Of a stretch of DNA of 64,000 nt, positions 61,001 to 64,000 are shown in pieces. The DNA comes from JASHPR01 sp963795055 (lineage in GTDB: Bacteria; Actinomycetota; Actinomycetes; Streptosporangiales; Streptosporangiaceae): contig CAWCGJ010000020.1 in assembly GCA_963795055.1 (NCBI GenBank), positions 124,001-188,000 of the forward strand. The letters run 5' to 3'. Position numbers and translations under genes: made by a program. The notes beneath the pieces were generated by a model. That model searched no databases, was not told the origin of the DNA, and was given only the letters and a program-made list of their open reading frames with translations. How positions within the stretch are numbered: the first letter of the stretch is position 1; each line of letters begins with the position of its first letter.

Positions 61001-61106
61001 GCGGCTGCTCGGCTACGCCCCCGACGCCTCGCAGGACCTGGTGCAGGACTACCGCCGGGCCGCCCGCCGAGCACGCGCGGTGATGGAGCGCCTCTTCTAC
61101 GGCTGA
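58035..61106 (+). CDS. glnE: bifunctional glutamine-synthetase adenylyltransferase/deadenylase
   Basis: Controls glutamine synthetase by adding or removing AMP on a tyrosine. 1023 residues, full length, with two nucleotidyltransferase halves: AMGKCGGRELNYASDIDVIFV (about 220-240, deadenylase side) and AMGRLGGHEMGYASDADVMFV (about 743-763, adenylase side), each followed by LRPEGRxGPLVRTLAS. ATG 58035 has no clear ribosome site. It is uninterrupted, in contrast to the genes on either side. Confidence 0.96.
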   Translation: MTSGTSGTGRLRGATLAGQLATLGFADTARAQRLLTEDLGLDPAAADSGLLEALAAAADPDLALASLARLPPDAGLWAVLRADPDFRARLIGVLGASAALGGHLARHSADWRVLSGPEALRRPAADEVRDELLAAVGAVPGDREPVSDPARLGGADPATALRVGYRRRLLQLAGRDLTGAESLAQVAAELADLAAAALEAALAIARSQLPPGSAPARLAVIAMGKCGGRELNYASDIDVIFVAEPGAEETGPGAGTGQAGDGREAAALRTATRLAAGMIRVCSAAATEEALFPVDPNLRPEGRDGPLVRTLASHRAYYERWAKTWEFQALLKARPVAGDAELGRAYLAAIGPMVWQAAQREHFVADVQAMRRRVLGSLPADRAGREIKLGPGGLRDIEFAVQLLQLVHGRTDETLRAAATLDALAALARGGYVGRADAASLADAYRFLRSVEHLLQLRQLRRTHMLPEDPAVLRQVGRALRAMQGAEPGHGDPADDLLAQWRRHASQARRLHEKLFYRPLLEAVARLPGEAARLTQEAARARLEALGYADPAGALRHIEFLISGVSRKAAIQRTLLPVMLGWFADAAQPDAGLLAFRQVSEALGETSWYLRLLRDDTKVAQRMARLLASSRYATGLLLRAPDAVAMLADDAQLTPRPAAALYPDAAAAVRRHDTAAAAVLAVLALRRKELLRTAMADLLGMSGIEQTGEALTAVAAVTVAAALDAAVRKIEQAAGPLPTRICVVAMGRLGGHEMGYASDADVMFVHEPYDGTDEEAATRAAHAVAEELRRLLARPGPDPALPIDAGLRPEGRQGPLVRTLASYRAYYQRWSVPWEAQALLRGEPVAGDAALGGAFMALADEFRYPSGGVGEAAVREIRRIKARMESERMPRGVDPALHLKLGPGGLADVEWVAQLLQLRSAYAVPALRTTRTLAALDAARDEGLIGAADAAALSSAWQLAARIRNAVILVRGRAGDTVPTSQPELGAVARLLGYAPDASQDLVQDYRRAARRARAVMERLFYG

Positions 61107-61144
61107 CAAACCCGAATGTCAGACCCCGGTGCCAGGCTTGGTCC

Positions 61145-61872
61145 GTGGAATGGTCACCCGGCTACCGGGAGTTCGCCCCGGGCGTCGCGTTGCGGAAGGA
61201 AATCCACTGTCTGTGGGTCTCCGTGATCACGCCGGGCACGTCGCTGACGCGGGTGCTTCCCGACGGGTGCACCGACCTGATCTGGCAGAGCGGCGCCGGT
61301 GCGTTCGTGGCCGGCCCGGACACGGGCCCGGTGTCCGATACCCGGCCGCCGGGGACGGTGCTGGTGGGCGCGCGATTCCGGCCCGGGCCGGCGGCGCCGC
61401 GCTCGGCGTGCCGCTCAGCGAGCTTCTCGACCAGCGGGTGGACGCGGCCGACCTGCCCGCGGTGCCCGGCGGTCGGCTGCCCGGATCACTGGCCCCGGCC
61501 GAGGCGCTGCGCCGCATGGCCCGGATCGCGACGGAGATGGTGACCGAGCGGCCGCCGGATCGTCTCGTGCTCGACGCCGCCCGCCTGCTCGGCCGGCCGG
61601 GGGCACGCGCGGAGCTGGTTGCCGCCCGGCTGGGCCTCGGCGAACGCCAGCTGCGCCGCCGGTGCCAGGCCGCGGTCGGTTACGGGCCGCGGATGCTGAC
61701 CCGGGTGCTGCGGTTCCGGCGGTTCCTGTCCCGCGCCGAGGCCGCCGGGACCGGCGCCGACCTGGCCGGGCTCGCCGCCGAGGCCGGCTACGCCGACCAG
61801 GCCCACCTCACCAGGGAAAGCACCAGGCTGGCCGGGCTGCCGCCCGCCGCGCTGGTCCGGTCGCGCCACTAG
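61145..61872 (+). CDS. AraC-family-like regulator, apparent frameshift in the middle
   Basis: After repair about 243 residues. The N-terminal part (VEWSPGYREFAPGVALRKEI, RVLPDGCTDLIWQSG) resembles the DUF6597-type head of actinobacterial AraC proteins. Adding one base around 61391-61398 joins GARFRPGPAA to ALGVPLSELLDQRVDAADL and the C-terminal AraC helix-turn-helix pair (AARLGLGERQLRRRCQAAVGYGPRML, LAAEAGYADQAHLTRE). GTG 61145 starts it, 38 bases after glnE. The target is unknown; the flavin monooxygenase downstream is a candidate. Confidence 0.8.
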
Positions 61873-61904
61873 AGCTCCGGGTGATCGCGGTCTAACCTCA
61901 TCTC

Positions 61905-63329
61905 ATGGCGAAGATCGTGGTGACGGGGGCGGGCGTCGTAGGGCTGGGAGCTGCGATGCTCCTGGCCGGCGACGGTCATCAGGTGATCGTGCTCGAGCGG
62001 GACCCGGCGGGCCCGCCGGATGACCCGGACGCGGCGTGGAAGCAGTGGCAGCGCCCAGGGTTGAACCAGTTCCGGCTGCCGCATGCGTTCCTGGCCGGCT
62101 TCCGGGCGATTGTCGAGGCCGAGCTGCCCGAAGTCGCCCAGTCCCTGCAGGCCGCCGGCGCGTTGCGGATGAACTTCATCCGTGACGTCGTGCCCGAGCA
62201 GATGAGCGGCGGCTGGCGGGACGGCGACGAACGCTACGAGTGGCTGACCGGCCGGCGCCCGGTGGTGGAGGCCGTGACCGCCGCGGCGGCCGAGTCGACG
62301 CCTGGGGTCGAGGTCCGCCGCGGGACGGCCGTGGCCGGCCTGATCACCGCGGCCACGGCGCGGCCCGGCGTTCCCCACGTCACCGGGGTGCGGACCAAGG
62401 CCGGCGAGGCCATCCCGGCGGACCTGGTGGTGGACGTGACCGGGCGGCGGTCGGGCCTGCCGGACTGGCTGGACGAGATCGGCGCCCGCCGTCCGGCTGA
62501 GGAACTCGAGGACTGCGGATTCATCTACTACGGGCGGCACTTCCGGTCGGCGGACGGGTCGACACCCGTCATGATCGGGCCGCCCCAGATCCACTGGGGC
62601 ACCGTCAGCTCCCTCACCCTGCCCGCGGACAACGGGACCTGGTCCGTGGTGCTGGTGACCAGCTCGAAGGACAAGGCGCTGCGGTCGCTGCGCGAGCCGG
62701 ACCGCTGGGAGGCGGTGGTGCGCAGCCTTCCGCTGGTCGCCCACTGGCTGGACGGGACCCCGATCGACGACGGCCTGGAGGTGCTGGCCCGGCTGGAAGA
62801 CCGTTACCGCGGGTTCGTCGTCGACGGCGCGCCGGTGGCCACCGGCGTGGTGGCGGTGGCCGACTCCTGGTCGTGCTCCAACCCGGCCAACGGGCGGGGC
62901 GCGTCGATCGGCATGCTGCACGCCCGGACGCTGCGGGATCAGCTGCGCGCGGTCGGCCTGGACGATCCGGCCGCGTTCTCCGGGGCGTTCCACCAGGCCA
63001 CCGCCGAGAGCGTCGAGCCGTGGTACCGCACGACGCTGGCCACCGACCGGCACCGCCTGGGTGAGATCGAGGCGGGCATCCGCGGCGAAACCTACGACTC
63101 GCCGGACCCCTGGTACCAGCTGGAGAAGGCGCTGGACGCCGCCTCCGGGCAAGACCCGGACTGCCTGCGGGCTGGCCTCGACGTCCGGCTCGTGCTGCAC
63201 GGCCCCGACGAGGTCTTCGCCCGGCCCGGGCTGCGGGACAAGACCCTGCGGCTCGGGGCGGGCTGGCGCGACCAGCCGGCCCTGGGCCCGGACCGCGCCC
63301 AGCTTCTCACGCTCGTGTCTGCCCCGTAA
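61905..63329 (+). CDS. FAD-dependent monooxygenase/oxidoreductase
   Basis: Flavoprotein of 474 residues related to the PHBH-type hydroxylase group. FAD motif VTGAGVVGLGAAMLLAGDGH at 6-25, the DG-like motif around LVVDVTGRRSGLPDWL, and the GD-like motif VVAVADSWSCSNPANGRGASIGM. Unlike PobA it has no aromatic-hydroxylase signature that would name the substrate. ATG 61905, 32 bases after the AraC-like gene, co-directional; they may form a regulator-enzyme pair. Confidence 0.82.
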   Translation: MAKIVVTGAGVVGLGAAMLLAGDGHQVIVLERDPAGPPDDPDAAWKQWQRPGLNQFRLPHAFLAGFRAIVEAELPEVAQSLQAAGALRMNFIRDVVPEQMSGGWRDGDERYEWLTGRRPVVEAVTAAAAESTPGVEVRRGTAVAGLITAATARPGVPHVTGVRTKAGEAIPADLVVDVTGRRSGLPDWLDEIGARRPAEELEDCGFIYYGRHFRSADGSTPVMIGPPQIHWGTVSSLTLPADNGTWSVVLVTSSKDKALRSLREPDRWEAVVRSLPLVAHWLDGTPIDDGLEVLARLEDRYRGFVVDGAPVATGVVAVADSWSCSNPANGRGASIGMLHARTLRDQLRAVGLDDPAAFSGAFHQATAESVEPWYRTTLATDRHRLGEIEAGIRGETYDSPDPWYQLEKALDAASGQDPDCLRAGLDVRLVLHGPDEVFARPGLRDKTLRLGAGWRDQPALGPDRAQLLTLVSAP

Positions 63330-63371
63330 CCTTGATCGACGGCAGTAACGCCGGGGCGAAGGGGGAGGCAG

Positions 63372-64000
63372 ATGGGCCGGGTGGACGTCGACGGAGTCGG
63401 CATCGAGTACGAGGTCACCGGGGCGGGGCGCCCGGTGCTGCTGTTGCACGGCTTTCCCGACTCCGGCCGGCTATGGCGGAACCAGGTACCGGCCCTGGCC
63501 GGGGCGGGATTCCGGGTTATCGTGCCCGACCTGCGCGGCTACGGGCGTTCCGGCAAGCCGGAAGCGGTCGAGGCCTACTCGCTCCCGTTCCTGGCCGGCG
63601 ACGTCCTGGCCGTCCTGGCGGACCTGGACATCGACCGGGCCCACGTGGTGGGCCACGACTGGGGCGCCGCCCTGGCCTGGGGGCTCGCCGCCCTCGCGCC
63701 CGAGCGCGTCGACCACCTGGTCGCCCTGTCGGTCGGCCACCCGTCCACCTTCCGCCGCAGCCCGCGGCAGCGCGAGAAGTCGTGGTACATGCTGCTGTTC
63801 CAGTTCCCCGGGATCGCCGAGCGCTGGCTGAGCGAGGACGACTGGGCCAACTTCCGGAACTGGGCCGGTCACCCCGACACCGACCACGTGATCGCCGACC
63901 TGGAAGCAAACGGCTCGCTCACCCCGGGCCTGAACTGGTACCGCGCCAACGTCCCGCCGCAGTCCTGGGTCGACCCGCCGCTGATCCTGCCGCCGGTGCA
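63372..64000 (+). CDS. epoxide hydrolase-like alpha/beta hydrolase, 3' end outside the window
   Basis: About 209 residues before the window ends. Oxyanion motif LLHGFPDS at about 24-31, RGYGRSGKP, and the nucleophile elbow VGHDWGAALAW with Asp as nucleophile, typical of epoxide hydrolases and haloalkane dehalogenases. A PSTFRRSP cap start and the Trp-rich cap follow. ATG 63372 has GGGGGAGG upstream. Epoxide hydrolase is favoured by HGFPD and HDWG; the substrate is unknown. Confidence 0.88.
   Translation, partial: MGRVDVDGVGIEYEVTGAGRPVLLLHGFPDSGRLWRNQVPALAGAGFRVIVPDLRGYGRSGKPEAVEAYSLPFLAGDVLAVLADLDIDRAHVVGHDWGAALAWGLAALAPERVDHLVALSVGHPSTFRRSPRQREKSWYMLLFQFPGIAERWLSEDDWANFRNWAGHPDTDHVIADLEANGSLTPGLNWYRANVPPQSWVDPPLILPPV

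Overview
The window is 64 kb of very GC-rich, densely coded DNA from an actinomycete. The signs are GTG/TTG starts, overlapping stop/start pairs, an F420-linked reductase, MMPL transporters, glnA2/glnE with panB/nadE, and genes without Shine-Dalgarno sites that look leaderless. ACC deaminase and aromatic-acid catabolism suggest a soil or rhizosphere lifestyle. No rRNA, tRNA, CRISPR array or intact mobile element was seen.

Layout. 1-4466: partial GABA aminotransferase, divergent S9 prolyl-type peptidase, then 4-hydroxybenzoate 3-hydroxylase (pobA). 4489-5496: ACC deaminase. 5753-14332: a co-directional aromatic-acid cluster. It holds a CatI/CatJ-type 3-oxoadipate CoA-transferase, CHA aldolase (LigK type), oxalomesaconate tautomerase (GalD/LigU), hydratase LigJ, lactonase LigI, dioxygenase LigA/LigB, dehydrogenase LigC and a 3-oxoadipate enol-lactonase-like hydrolase. 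With pobA this gives a complete route from 4-hydroxybenzoate through protocatechuate 4,5-cleavage to pyruvate and oxaloacetate, plus enzymes of the other (beta-ketoadipate) branch.

14353-16507: NTF2-like protein, esterase and lipoprotein. 16587-24736: divergent FadR-type regulator, FAH-family hydrolase, a branched-chain-type ABC importer (binding protein, LivH, fused LivM-LivG, LivF) and an amine-oxidase-like flavoprotein. These probably form one catabolic/uptake unit. 24978-30133: two tandem secreted GH3 glycosidases, followed by a transposase remnant. 30251-31887: TetR regulator and divergent NAD-epimerase sharing three operators. 31913-35485: zinc-ribbon/cyclase/ATPase signalling protein. 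35602-39052: cutA, MpaB-like oxygenase, histidine phosphatase, ArsR-like regulator, small membrane protein and sensor-domain membrane protein. 39132-44068: two MMPL transporters. 44104-50518: map, a 56-aa protein, two YbjQ-like proteins, F420 reductase, K+ channel, panB and a metallo-hydrolase. 50524-61106: nadE, a DUF1330 protein, a second cyclase-ATPase, glnA2, an unknown gene and glnE. 61145-64000: AraC-like regulator, FAD monooxygenase and partial epoxide hydrolase.

A caution for every user of this sequence: at least eight places (nine with a weaker one) show otherwise intact genes broken by a single-base indel, mostly a missing base in a G/C or T run. They most likely reflect residual assembly error rather than biology. 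One of them removes the stop of the S9 peptidase gene and fuses it in frame to pobA. Gene boundaries below are given after mentally repairing these joints.
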